A stretch of 43,932 nt of DNA from Gemmatimonadales bacterium (lineage in GTDB: Bacteria > Gemmatimonadota > Gemmatimonadetes > Palauibacterales > Palauibacteraceae), in NCBI GenBank assembly GCA_030636765.1, contig DAOVWI010000003.1, positions 1 through 43,932 on the forward strand, given 5' to 3'. A model generated the notes under the pieces. The model saw nothing but the letters and a program-made list of their open reading frames with translations, had not been told where the DNA came from and made no database searches. Made by a program: the position numbers and the translations under genes. Shown here in pieces: positions 28,839 through 38,320 of the stretch. The first letter of the stretch is position 1. Each line of letters starts with the position of its first letter.

Positions 28839-29630
28839 ATGGGCACGGCCGCTCCGTCGCAGCCCCGCCCGCGCCCGCGCGATCTGCTCGGCCCGGAGCC
28901 CTTCGTCGTCGACCTCGAGAGGTTCAGCGGTCCTCTGGACCTCCTCTTGCACCTGATCCGGTCACAGGACATCGATATCCTGGACATCCCCATTGCCCGG
29001 ATCACCAACCAGTTCCAGGCCGTGCTTGACGAGGGGATCCAGCAGATGGACCTGGACCGGGCCGGCGAGTTCCTGGAGATGGCTGCGACCTTGATTCGGA
29101 TCAAGGTTCACCTCCTGCTACCGCGCTCGGGCGACCTCGAATGGGATGAGGATCCTCGGGCCGAGTTGGTGCGGAGGCTTCTCGAGTACGAGCACTTCCA
29201 GGAGATCTCGCACCTTCTTTCCCGTGCGGAAGGTGATCGCTCCCGGCACTTCGGCAAGGGGTTCAGCCCGCCGCGACCGGAGGCGACGACAGTGGAGCGG
29301 AGAATCGAGTTCGGAATCATCGACTTCATGGAAGCCGCCCGACGTGCGCTCGAGCGGGCGGCGCAGCGAGTTCACACCGCGCCCGTTCCAGGCGTCAGCG
29401 TCAGGGAAAAGATCGCCCTCGTCCGCCGGCTGATCGGGAAGGCACGGCGCGTTGCGTTCAGGAAGCTGTTCGAGCCGTGGGGAACCCGACAGCACGCCGT
29501 CGCCGCGCTGCTTGCGTGCCTGGAGCTGGCGCGCCGACAGGTGATCCGCGTGGAGCAAGCTGCACCGTTCAGCTCCATCTTCGTGCTGAGAGGAAAGCGA
29601 GTGGGCGATCCCGCCCAGGAGGAAACATGA
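28839..29630 (+). CDS. scpA: Segregation and condensation protein A
   Basis: FSGPLDLLLHLIRSQDIDILDIPIARITNQF, AGEFLEMAATLIRIKVHLLLPR. Confidence 0.94.
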   Translation: MGTAAPSQPRPRPRDLLGPEPFVVDLERFSGPLDLLLHLIRSQDIDILDIPIARITNQFQAVLDEGIQQMDLDRAGEFLEMAATLIRIKVHLLLPRSGDLEWDEDPRAELVRRLLEYEHFQEISHLLSRAEGDRSRHFGKGFSPPRPEATTVERRIEFGIIDFMEAARRALERAAQRVHTAPVPGVSVREKIALVRRLIGKARRVAFRKLFEPWGTRQHAVAALLACLELARRQVIRVEQAAPFSSIFVLRGKRVGDPAQEET

Positions 29631-30313
29631 GGCCCACGCAGATCGTGGAGGCCACTCTGTTCGCGAGCCAGTCCCCGCTCACGCCGAGTGAGTTGGCGCG
29701 CGCCGACGGGTCGCTGACGCCGGAGATTGTCGAGAGGTCCCTGGGCGAGCTCAGGGAGGAGTACGAGAAGGAGGACAGAGCTTTCCAGGTCTACAACCTA
29801 GGCGACGGCTACCAGATCCTGACCCGGCCCGAATACGCTCCGTACCTGGAGCGCTTCGATTCGGTGCCGCGCACCCTCGGCCTCTCCGCCGCCGCCCTGG
29901 AGACTCTGGCCATCATCGCCTACCGGCAGCCGATGAGCCGCGTCGATATCGAGGAAATCCGCGGTGTCGGATCCACGACCGTCCTTCACACCCTTCAGGA
30001 GTGGGAGATGATCGACGTGGTCGGACGCGGCGAGGGACTCGGTCGTCCGCTCCTGTACGGCACGACGCGGCGCATGCTGGATCACTTCGGCCTGCGCGAC
30101 TTGGCCGACCTGCCGAGGCTGGAGGATCTTCCGGTAACCCTGCAGGCCGAGCGGACGCTCGAGGTGCCGCTCGAGGAGGGGCCCGTGGAGGCCGAGAGGC
30201 CTGTGGAGGCCGAGGGGCCCGCAGAGGTCGAGGAGCCTGCAGAGGCCGAGGAGCCAGCGGAGGCAGAGGAGCCTGCGCAGGCCCGGCCAGACGCCCAGCC
30301 CGCGACCGTTTGA
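29627..30313 (+). CDS. scpB: Segregation and condensation protein B
   Basis: IVEATLFASQSPLT, ALETLAIIAYRQPMSRVDIEEIRGVGSTTVLHTL, LGRPLLYGTTRRMLDHFGL. Confidence 0.95.
   Translation: MRPTQIVEATLFASQSPLTPSELARADGSLTPEIVERSLGELREEYEKEDRAFQVYNLGDGYQILTRPEYAPYLERFDSVPRTLGLSAAALETLAIIAYRQPMSRVDIEEIRGVGSTTVLHTLQEWEMIDVVGRGEGLGRPLLYGTTRRMLDHFGLRDLADLPRLEDLPVTLQAERTLEVPLEEGPVEAERPVEAEGPAEVEEPAEAEEPAEAEEPAQARPDAQPATV
30185..30274 (+). repeat. Five tandem 18-bp units encoding (V/A)-E-(A/V)-E-x-P in the scpB tail
   Basis: gtggaggccgagaggcct / gtggaggccgaggggccc / gcagaggtcgaggagcct / gcagaggccgaggagcca / gcggaggcagaggagcct. Confidence 0.85.
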
Positions 30314-31092
30314 CCGAAGAGGGCGTCCGGCTCCAGAAGTACCTGGCGCGAGCCGGCGTCGCGTCGCGCCGCGCGTGCGAGGAGCTGATCGCGGAAGGGC
30401 GCGTGCGGGTGGACGGCCGACTCGTCACGGAGCCGGGCACGCGGGTTCGATCAGGAAGCCTGGTCGAAGTGGACGGCCGTCGGGTGCAGCCTGCACCGGC
30501 CCGGTGGGTGGCCCTCCATAAGCCTCCCGGCTATGTCTGCACGCGTGAGGACCCCCAGGGCAGGCCGACCGTCTACAGCCTCTTGCCCGAGCGCATGAGC
30601 CAGCTGTTTCATGTCGGGCGGCTGGACCTCATGACGGAGGGTCTGCTCCTTCTCACGAACGAGGGGGAACTGGCCCACCGCGTGCTGCACCCGAGCCACC
30701 GAACGCCGCGGCGGTACGAGGTCGTCTTGCATGGGCAACCACCTTCCCATCTACTGGATCGCTTGCTGCGCGGTGTCGAGCTGGAGGACGGAATGGCGAC
30801 CGCCGACGCGGCGAGCTTGGCTCCGGGGCCGGACGCCGGTGCGCCGCTGCTGGTGATCGAGATCCACGAGGGACGAAACCGGGAGATCCGGCGCATGATG
30901 GACGCGCTCGGCGTGAAGATCCGGTCCCTGAAGAGGGTGACGCTCGGGCCGATCGAGCTCGGGGACCTGTCGTTGGGAGGCTGGCGCGAGCTTTCGGTGG
31001 AGGAGGTGAACGCGCTTCGAGCGATCGCGACGACCGGCGGCGAACGGAGTGCGGAACAGGAAGGCACGGCTGGGAGTGAAGCTTGGACATAG
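30310..31092 (+). CDS. rluB: 23S rRNA pseudouridine synthase, RsuA/RluB family
   Basis: S4 domain VRLQKYLARAGVASRRACEELIAEGRVRVDG; LHKPPGYVCTREDPQGRPTVY; VGRLDLMTEGLLLLTNEGEL; EGRNREIRRMMDALG. Confidence 0.93.
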   Translation: MTEEGVRLQKYLARAGVASRRACEELIAEGRVRVDGRLVTEPGTRVRSGSLVEVDGRRVQPAPARWVALHKPPGYVCTREDPQGRPTVYSLLPERMSQLFHVGRLDLMTEGLLLLTNEGELAHRVLHPSHRTPRRYEVVLHGQPPSHLLDRLLRGVELEDGMATADAASLAPGPDAGAPLLVIEIHEGRNREIRRMMDALGVKIRSLKRVTLGPIELGDLSLGGWRELSVEEVNALRAIATTGGERSAEQEGTAGSEAWT

Positions 31093-32735
31093 CTGATCGC
31101 GTGACCGTCATCCTCGGCGGCTCGGGTCTCGTCGGCTCGGCGATCGCCCGCCGCCTGATCCCCCTGCGGCCGGCCCGGATCGTCATCGGCGGCCTCCGCG
31201 AGGCTGAGGCTCGAGACACCGTCGAGGAGCTTCGCCGGGTACCGGGAGCCGACGAAATAGAGATCATCCCCGAGTGGGGCGATATCTTCGTTCGGCGGGA
31301 GCACCGCGAGCTTTCCCGCAGCGCCATGCTCGAGTCCAAGGAGCGCCGGGGAGAGCTGCTCGAAGATATCTTTGGGGAGCTGAACGAGGAGGCGTTCGCC
31401 AACTCGACCCTCTTCTCGCTCCTCCAGCGGCACCGCCCGCACATCGTCATCGACTGCATCAACACCGCCACGGCGATCGCCTATCAGGAGCTCTACGCGT
31501 CCGCACAGCGCCTGCGGGAGGCCGCCGCGGGCGGCCAGGTCACGCCGGACGACGTGGAGACTCACCTGACGATGCTGTACCTCCCACAGCTCATCCGGCA
31601 CGTGCAGCTGCTTCTGGAGGGCATGCGAAGGGCGGGCACGCGGATCTACGTGAAGATCGGCACCTCCGGCACGGGCGGCATGGGCCTCAACGTCCCGTTC
31701 ACGCACTCCGAGGAGCGTCCGTCACGCTCCCTGCTCGCCAAGGCCAGCGTGGCCGGTGCGCAGTCGCTGCTGCTCTTCCTCATGGCCAGGACGCCGGATG
31801 CCCCGGTCGTGAAGGAGGTGAAACCCACGGCGGCCATCGCCTGGCGGCGCGTGGCGTATGGACCCGTGATGCGGGGAGGACGGCCGATTCCGCGTTACGA
31901 TGCGGTGGCGCCGGTCGTCCTTGAGGAGATGCTGGACGTGCCGGTGGCGGAGGCGTGCCGGCCGCTGGGGGAAGCGATCGAGTCGGTGTATCTGGACGCC
32001 GGAGAGAACGGTCTCTTCAGCCTGGCGGAGTTCGAGACGATCTCGGAGCTCCGGATGATGGAGATCATCACGCCCGAGGAGATCGCGAAGACCGCGATCG
32101 ACGAGATCGAGGGCAGGCCGACCGGACGCGACATCGTGGCCGCGCTCGATGCGTCCAGCTCCGGCCCGACGTACCGCGGCGGGATCATGCGAGAGGCGGC
32201 CCTCCGCCGCATGGAGGAGCTCGAGGGGGAACACGGCGTCCGGTCGATTGCGTTCGAGATGCTGGGGCCCCCGCGGCTCAGCAAGCTGCTCTTCGAAGCG
32301 GCGATCCTGAGGGAGCTCTTCGAGGACGTACGAACCGCCGGCCAGCTCGAGGAAAAGGAGACGGCGGAGCGGGCGGCCGAGCTGATCGAGGTCGACCGGG
32401 ACTTGCGGTCCGCGATCGTGTCGATCGGGCTGCCGATCCTTCTGCCCGATGGCCGGCACGTCCTGCGGGGCCCGGATGTCAAGGTGCAGCCGCCGGAGGG
32501 TCAGGTGCTGCACGATGCTCGCTTGGCGAGCCAGGGATGGGTGGACCTTCGTGCCGTTTCTTGGGTCAAATGGCGAGAGCGGTGCACGGCCTTCATCCAG
32601 GACCAGGTGGACGGCGCGGGAGCGGATGCGGGGTCGGGTCGCGATCTCGATCCGCGGGCGCGTACCGGCCAGATCCGGCCGGGGGCGCTCGCGGCTTTCG
32701 TCTTTCGTGTGGAGGACGAGGGCGAGCGAGCGTAG
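31083..32735 (+). CDS. Large Rossmann-fold (SDR-like) protein of unassigned function
   Basis: N-terminal VTVILGGSGLVGSAIARRLIPL, YVKIGTSGTGGMGLNVPFTHSEERPSRSLLAKASVAGAQSLLLFLMART; TTG start overlaps rluB stop. Confidence 0.75.
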   Translation: MDIADRVTVILGGSGLVGSAIARRLIPLRPARIVIGGLREAEARDTVEELRRVPGADEIEIIPEWGDIFVRREHRELSRSAMLESKERRGELLEDIFGELNEEAFANSTLFSLLQRHRPHIVIDCINTATAIAYQELYASAQRLREAAAGGQVTPDDVETHLTMLYLPQLIRHVQLLLEGMRRAGTRIYVKIGTSGTGGMGLNVPFTHSEERPSRSLLAKASVAGAQSLLLFLMARTPDAPVVKEVKPTAAIAWRRVAYGPVMRGGRPIPRYDAVAPVVLEEMLDVPVAEACRPLGEAIESVYLDAGENGLFSLAEFETISELRMMEIITPEEIAKTAIDEIEGRPTGRDIVAALDASSSGPTYRGGIMREAALRRMEELEGEHGVRSIAFEMLGPPRLSKLLFEAAILRELFEDVRTAGQLEEKETAERAAELIEVDRDLRSAIVSIGLPILLPDGRHVLRGPDVKVQPPEGQVLHDARLASQGWVDLRAVSWVKWRERCTAFIQDQVDGAGADAGSGRDLDPRARTGQIRPGALAAFVFRVEDEGERA

Positions 32736-32774
32736 GGCTGAAAAGGAGAAGGGTCCGCCGATGCGTGAAGACGG

Positions 32775-33797
32775 ATGATGGAGCAGGCGGGAGTGGCAGA
32801 GCGACTGTCGGAGGCGGAGCTCGAGCGGCTGGCAGGTGAGATCGGCGACGCCTCCTCGTTCCTGACGGACATCCGAGAGGCCGTCGCGCGCCGCGTCGTC
32901 GGGCAGCGCGAGATGATCGACCGGCTGCTGATCGGCCTGCTCACCGGAGGGCACGTCCTGCTGGAGGGCGTGCCGGGGCTCGCCAAGACGCTGACCGTGC
33001 GCACGCTGGCTGACGCCCTCCATGTCGTCTTCCGGCGCATCCAGTTCACTCCGGACCTCCTGCCCGCCGATCTGATCGGCACGCTCATCTGGGACGAGGG
33101 ATCGGGCGACTTCGTGCCGAAGCGAGGCCCGATCTTCAGCAACCTCGTGCTGGCCGACGAGATCAACCGCGCACCGGCCAAGGTCCAGTCCGCTCTCCTG
33201 GAGGCGATGCAGGAGCGTCAGGTCACGATTGGTGACACGAGCTACGAGCTCCCGGCGCCGTTTCTGGTGCTGGCCACCCAGAACCCGATCGAGCACGAGG
33301 GCACGTATCCGCTCCCGGAGGCCCAGGTCGACCGCTTTATGTTCAAGGTGCGGGTGGACTACCCGAGTCGTGAAGAGGAGCGGGAGGTGATGAGGCGGAT
33401 GACGAGCGACCGACTGAAGCCGATCGAGGCGGTGATCCGGCCGGAGCGGATCCTGGAGATCCGCGAGCAGCTTCAAGAGATCTACCTGGACGACCGGGTG
33501 GAGAACTACATCCTGGACCTCGTGCTCGCGACGCGCGATCCGGCGGCTGCGGGACTCTCCGACCTCGAGGAATGGGTGGAGTACGGGGCCTCGCCTCGCG
33601 CGAGCATCTATCTGGCGCGGGCCTCCCGCGCCCACGCCTTCATGGAGGGACGGCCGTTCGTTCTCCCGGAGGACGTACAGCAGGTAGCCCGGGACGTGCT
33701 GAGGCACCGCGTCATCCTCACCTTCCAGGCCGAGGCGGAGCAGATCAGCCCGGAGGTCGTGCTGGACCGCCTGCTGGAGACCGTTCCCGTGCCGTGA
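32775..33797 (+). CDS. MoxR-family AAA+ ATPase
   Basis: HVLLEGVPGLAKTLTVRTLA, RIQFTPDLLPADLIGT, VLADEINRAPAKVQSALLEAMQERQVTI, VLATQNPIEHEGTYPLPEAQVDRFMF. Confidence 0.96.
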   Translation: MMEQAGVAERLSEAELERLAGEIGDASSFLTDIREAVARRVVGQREMIDRLLIGLLTGGHVLLEGVPGLAKTLTVRTLADALHVVFRRIQFTPDLLPADLIGTLIWDEGSGDFVPKRGPIFSNLVLADEINRAPAKVQSALLEAMQERQVTIGDTSYELPAPFLVLATQNPIEHEGTYPLPEAQVDRFMFKVRVDYPSREEEREVMRRMTSDRLKPIEAVIRPERILEIREQLQEIYLDDRVENYILDLVLATRDPAAAGLSDLEEWVEYGASPRASIYLARASRAHAFMEGRPFVLPEDVQQVARDVLRHRVILTFQAEAEQISPEVVLDRLLETVPVP

Positions 33798-34723
33798 TTC
33801 GGCTCTGGCGCAGGGACGCCGTCGAGGGTGGCGCGCAGATGCTGTCGAGTGCCGAGCTGGCCGCTCGAGCCAGGCGACTCGAGCTGAAGGCGCGGCGGCT
33901 CGTAGACGGCCGCGCGCTTGGAGCCTACGACTCGGTGTTTCGAGGGCACGGCATCGAGTTCTCGGAGGTGCGCGCCTACCAGTCCGGCGATCCGTTCAGC
34001 TCGATCGACTGGAAGGTGACGGCCCGGATGGGCAAGCCGTACGTCAAGCGCTTCGTCGAGGAGCGCGAGCTCACCGTTCTTCTCGTCGTCGATCTTTCCT
34101 CCTCCACCGACTTCGGGACCAGGCAGCGGCTGAAGCGGGAGCTGGCGTTTGAGGTGGCGGGTGTGCTGGCCCTCGCGGCGGCTCGCAACAACGATCGGGT
34201 CGGTCTGCTGCTCTTCACCGACAAGGTGGAGCGGTTCGTGCCTCCGCTGCGCGGCCGCGGCCGCGTCCTTTGCCTTCTCTACGATCTGCTCCGGTTTCGG
34301 CCGGAGGGGAAGGGGACCGACCTGCCGCAGGCGCTCGATGCGGCGAACCGCTACCTCAAGGTCCGGTCGCTGATTTTCGTGATCTCGGATTTCCAGGGAA
34401 CGGGACCGCCGCGCGCGCTGCGCGCTGCCTCGGGACGGCATGACGTCGTGGCGATCGAGATTCACGATCCGGCGGAGTTCGAGCTGCCCAGGTCGGGACT
34501 CATCGAGGTCGAGGATCCGGAAACCGGCGCCCGTGAGATCGCGGACCTGGCTGACGGCGTGACACGCAGGCGCCTCCGGGGCCTGGCGGAGGCGGAGCAC
34601 GAGAGGACGGTGCGGGCGATCCGCGGTGCGGGCATCGACCGAGTGGAGCTGCGCACGGACCAGCCGTACGCCGCCGAGCTTGCCGCGTTCTTCGGGGCTC
34701 GGGCGAGAGCGAGGCGACGGTGA
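33794..34723 (+). CDS. DUF58 domain-containing protein (VWA-like)
   Basis: EFSEVRAYQSGDPFSSIDWKVTARMGKPYVKRFVEERELTVLLVVDLSSS. Confidence 0.93.
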   Translation: MIRLWRRDAVEGGAQMLSSAELAARARRLELKARRLVDGRALGAYDSVFRGHGIEFSEVRAYQSGDPFSSIDWKVTARMGKPYVKRFVEERELTVLLVVDLSSSTDFGTRQRLKRELAFEVAGVLALAAARNNDRVGLLLFTDKVERFVPPLRGRGRVLCLLYDLLRFRPEGKGTDLPQALDAANRYLKVRSLIFVISDFQGTGPPRALRAASGRHDVVAIEIHDPAEFELPRSGLIEVEDPETGAREIADLADGVTRRRLRGLAEAEHERTVRAIRGAGIDRVELRTDQPYAAELAAFFGARARARRR

Positions 34724-35643
34724 GGATCCTAACGGCCGCCGCAGGCGCCCTCGGGGCGGCGTTGCTCGGCGCGTCGATCCCAGCGACGGTGCACGGGCAG
34801 GCTTCGCCGCCCTCGCAGGTACGTGCCGCCGCCGCCCTGCTTCCGGACACGGTCCTGGTGGGCCAGCCGTTCCGCCTCGGCGTGACCGTCCAGGCGCCGC
34901 GCGGCCTGCGGATCCGGTTTCCCGGCGCGCTCGAGCTCACCGATGACCTCGAGCAGGTGGGAGCCGTGGAGCTCGGCCATCGGCGGCCGAGAACGGGCGT
35001 CATGCGCGCCTACTACCGCGTGGTCGCCTGGACGGCCGGCGAGCACTCGGTTCCGCCGATTCACGTCAAGCTGTACGCGGACCCGGCGGTGGGCGATCCG
35101 TTGGACCTGGCCGTCGCCGTGCCCCCGCTCATCGTCCGGACGGTGCTTCCGGCGGACGCTCGGGGGCTGGAGCTCCGGCAGGGGCTCCCGTTCCTCGACC
35201 CGTCGCCGTTTCCGTGGATCGCCCTCCTCCTGCTGATTGCGATCCTCGTGGGCCTGTGGGCCTACTACCGGTATCGAAAGCGTGATGAAACGGCCGATGA
35301 GGCCGTGCGCGTCCTCACGCTGTGGGAGAGTGCCCTCGAGGAGCTGCGGGCGCTGGCGGAGGAGTGGAGGACCGGTCGCCTGACGCCGGACGCCTTCGGC
35401 GATCGGCTGGAGGGCATTCTGTGGGGATACCTGGCCGCGACCGACGGATGGGTGCCGGGCAGACCCGTTCGCGCCGCGGTCAACGGGGATAGGCGCTTCG
35501 CCCGGGCGCTTGACTACTCGGCCCGCGTACGCTTCGCGCGCCTCGAGGGCGGGTACGGCGGTCCGATCGAGGCGACCGATGCCTGCGAGGCGTGGATCCT
35601 CTCGCGCCACGAGCCGGCCGGCGCTCCGGAGGAAGGCCCGTGA
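34720..35643 (+). CDS. Bat-operon membrane protein of DUF4381/BatD-like type
   Basis: Signal peptide, extracytoplasmic beta region, one TM (FPWIALLLLIAILVGLWAYYRY), cytoplasmic tail; position between DUF58 and VWA genes. Confidence 0.65.
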   Translation: MRILTAAAGALGAALLGASIPATVHGQASPPSQVRAAAALLPDTVLVGQPFRLGVTVQAPRGLRIRFPGALELTDDLEQVGAVELGHRRPRTGVMRAYYRVVAWTAGEHSVPPIHVKLYADPAVGDPLDLAVAVPPLIVRTVLPADARGLELRQGLPFLDPSPFPWIALLLLIAILVGLWAYYRYRKRDETADEAVRVLTLWESALEELRALAEEWRTGRLTPDAFGDRLEGILWGYLAATDGWVPGRPVRAAVNGDRRFARALDYSARVRFARLEGGYGGPIEATDACEAWILSRHEPAGAPEEGP

Positions 35644-36632
35644 GCGCCCTCTCCTTCACCGGCTGGCCGTATCTCGCGCTGCTTCCGCTGATCCCGCTGG
35701 GCTGGTGGTGGGCCGCTCGCCGCCGCGTGCGCGTGCCGTATCCGGGCACCTCTCTGCTCCGATCGGCGGCCCGTCCCTCTCGCTGGATCTGGTGGTACTG
35801 GCAGCCAGCGTGGAGGAGCGCGGCCCTCGTCCTCATCCTGCTGGCCCTCCTCCAGCCGCAGAGGCTCTTCCAGAGAGTGGAAGAGGTGACCGAGGGCATC
35901 GCAATCATCCTGGTGGTGGACATCTCGAGCTCCATGCTCGCCGAGGACTTTCGGCCCCAGAACCGCCTCGCGATCGCGAAGCGCGAAGTGCAGCGCTTCA
36001 TAGAGGGGCGGGAGTCGGACTGGATCGGGCTCGTCAGCTTCTCCGGCGAGGCGCTCACGGTGATCCCGGGAACGCTGGACCACGATCTGGTGGTGAAGGC
36101 GGTCGAGCAGCTCGACGTGGGCCAGCTCCGGGATGGGACGGCGATCGGGGTCGCCCTCGCCACGGCGGCCAACCGTCTACGGGGTCTCGAGTCGAGCTCG
36201 AAGGTCGTGGTCCTCCTGACCGACGGGGACAACAACAGCGGCACGATCGCGCCGCTCGATGCGGCGGGTGCTGCGGAGGCGCTGGGGATCCGGGTGTACA
36301 CGGTCGGGATCGGACGCGACGGCGTGGCGCCGGTGCCGATCGCTCGCACCGCCTATGGTTACCAGTACGCGAACGTCCAGGTGCGGGTGAACGACGAGCT
36401 CCTGCAGTCGATCGCCGATGGAACCGGCGGCCTTTACTTCCGGGCGACGGACCCGGAGGCGCTCGGCCGCATCTACCGGCGGATAGACGAGCTCGAAACG
36501 GCCCCGATCCGGGAGGTGAGGACCGTGGACCGCGTGGCGCTCCGGCCCGAGCTGCTCTGGCTCGCGGTGGGCGCGCTACTCCTCGAGCTGGCCGGAGCGG
36601 CGACCCGCGGCCTGAGGATGCTGCAGGTATGA
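35640..36632 (+). CDS. VWA domain protein, BatA-like
   Basis: IAIILVVDISSSMLAEDFRPQNRLAIAKREVQRFIEGRESDWIGLVSFSGEA (MIDAS DxSxS), VVLLTDGDNNSG; N- and C-terminal TMs. Confidence 0.92.
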   Translation: MSALSFTGWPYLALLPLIPLGWWWAARRRVRVPYPGTSLLRSAARPSRWIWWYWQPAWRSAALVLILLALLQPQRLFQRVEEVTEGIAIILVVDISSSMLAEDFRPQNRLAIAKREVQRFIEGRESDWIGLVSFSGEALTVIPGTLDHDLVVKAVEQLDVGQLRDGTAIGVALATAANRLRGLESSSKVVVLLTDGDNNSGTIAPLDAAGAAEALGIRVYTVGIGRDGVAPVPIARTAYGYQYANVQVRVNDELLQSIADGTGGLYFRATDPEALGRIYRRIDELETAPIREVRTVDRVALRPELLWLAVGALLLELAGAATRGLRMLQV

Positions 36633-37615
36633 CCGGGGCGCTCGTCTTCCTCGCCGTCTTTCTGGTGCTCGCCTTGCGGGCCGCCGCGGTGCTGCGTGCG
36701 CGACAGGAGCGGGAGCGCTTCGCGGACCGCCGCGTGCTGGGGCTGATGGTCGGGGAGCCATCCCCGGCTCTGATCGTGCTGCGGGCGGTCGCGCTGGCCC
36801 TCGGGGCCGCGGCTCTCGGGCTGACGGTGTTCGGCGCCTCCGGGGAGGCCGGGGAGCGACCGGATTCGGCGGGCCTCGAGACGGTTCTCGTGCTGGATGC
36901 GTCGAACTCGATGCTCGCCGGCGACATCGTGCCCAACCGGCTGACCCTTCAGCAGGAGATCGCTCAGGGTCTGATCGCGTCCCTGCCGGGTCGGATCGGC
37001 ATCGTCTACTTCGCGGGCCGGGGCTACGTGCTCTCACCGCTGACCACGGACCGGGAGGCCGCGCTCATGTACGCGGAGAGCGTGCACCCCGCCGTCGTCG
37101 GCCGTGGCGGCTCGGCGCTCGCCTCGGGGCTCGTGCAGGCGCTGCAGGTGCTCGAGGGCGGAGAAGGGACCGAGCGCCAGGCGATCGTGCTCATCACGGA
37201 CGGGGAGTCCACGGCGGGAGAGAACCAGGAGCTGCTGGATGCGACGGAGCGTGCGGCGCGCGCCGGCGTGCCGGTTCATGCGGTCGGCCTCGGAACGCCC
37301 GAGGGCGGCCGGATCGCCGCGGCGGCCGCCGTGGGCCTCGCGGGGCGGCGTGCGGGCCCCGAGGGCAGCTTCCTCCGGGGGCCGGACGGCGAGATCGTCG
37401 TGACCAGGCTCGAAGACGACGTGCTCAAGAGCATCGCTCGGGAGACGGACGGATCCTACGAGGTCGCGGACGAGAACACGGTGAGCCGGATCGTCTTTCG
37501 TCTGAGCCTCTCCGGCAGAGAGGACGGCCCGGCGAACGCCGGCTCCGCCAACCTCTTCCTCGTGCTGGCTTTTCTCGCCCTCTGGGCCGAGGGCTTCGTG
37601 GCGGTGCGATCGTGA
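36629..37615 (+). CDS. VWA domain protein, BatB-like
   Basis: TVLVLDASNSMLAGDIVPNRLTLQQEIAQGLIASLPGRIGIVYFAGRGYVLSPLTTDREAALMY, IVLITDGEST; TM regions at both ends. Confidence 0.9.
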   Translation: MTGALVFLAVFLVLALRAAAVLRARQERERFADRRVLGLMVGEPSPALIVLRAVALALGAAALGLTVFGASGEAGERPDSAGLETVLVLDASNSMLAGDIVPNRLTLQQEIAQGLIASLPGRIGIVYFAGRGYVLSPLTTDREAALMYAESVHPAVVGRGGSALASGLVQALQVLEGGEGTERQAIVLITDGESTAGENQELLDATERAARAGVPVHAVGLGTPEGGRIAAAAAVGLAGRRAGPEGSFLRGPDGEIVVTRLEDDVLKSIARETDGSYEVADENTVSRIVFRLSLSGREDGPANAGSANLFLVLAFLALWAEGFVAVRS

Positions 37616-38280
37616 CGCTGCCTCGCTCTCTCCTCCTCGTGGTCGCTCTTACGGTCCTCGGCGCCGCTCAGGTCCCGACGGAGGGCCCGCCTCCGCCGGC
37701 TGCGGATTCGCTGATCGCGGTCTACCGGGAGCGCGCGGCCGACTCCGAGAACCCTCGAGACTGGTACAACCTCGGCACGGCCTACCTGGAGGCCCGGATG
37801 TGGCCCGATGCCCGGGGCGATCTCACCCGGGCCTCGGAGGAGGGTGAGGGCAAGGTAGCGCGCTTCTCCCGCTACAACCTCGGGGTGGCGAACGCCATGG
37901 AGGGGCATCCGGAGGGTGATGCCCCGGCCGAGGAGCGCCGCGGCCGCTTGTTGGCCGCCCGGGATGCGTTCCGCGCCGTGCTCGGGGAGGACGCGGAGGA
38001 CCCGAACGCCCGCTGGAACCTGGAGCTGGTGAACAAGTGGCTCGAGGAGACGCAGTCCGAGGGCGGAAGCTCCGACCAGGACGAGGAGCAGCAACAGGGC
38101 GGTGCGGGTGGATCCTCCGGCCAGCAGGGTCCGGCCGACCCCGGTGGCGAGGCGCCCTCGCTGACCCGGGAGGAGGCGGAGCGCCTCCTGCAGCAGGCGG
38201 CGGGCGCCGAGGAGGATGTCCGCAACAAGACGCTTCGGCGCGGACGGCTTCGAGACCCGGTGGTCGAGCGAAACTGGTAG
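37612..38280 (+). CDS. TPR-like BatC-type protein
   Basis: Signal peptide, DSENPRDWYNLGTAYLEARMWPDARGDLTRA TPR-like segments, WNLELVNKWLEE, low-complexity SSDQDEEQQQGG tail. Confidence 0.75.
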   Translation: MTLPRSLLLVVALTVLGAAQVPTEGPPPPAADSLIAVYRERAADSENPRDWYNLGTAYLEARMWPDARGDLTRASEEGEGKVARFSRYNLGVANAMEGHPEGDAPAEERRGRLLAARDAFRAVLGEDAEDPNARWNLELVNKWLEETQSEGGSSDQDEEQQQGGAGGSSGQQGPADPGGEAPSLTREEAERLLQQAAGAEEDVRNKTLRRGRLRDPVVERNW

Positions 38281-38320
38281 GCAGGCCTGGGACCTGGCAG
38301 CCGGCCGGGGCGGCGGCCGC

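Noticed and set aside
32775-38280. MoxR-DUF58-VWA cluster as a novel defence or chaperone system
   Set aside because: Gene content and order match the well-known MoxR/Bat (aerotolerance-type) cluster; no extra effector gene is embedded.
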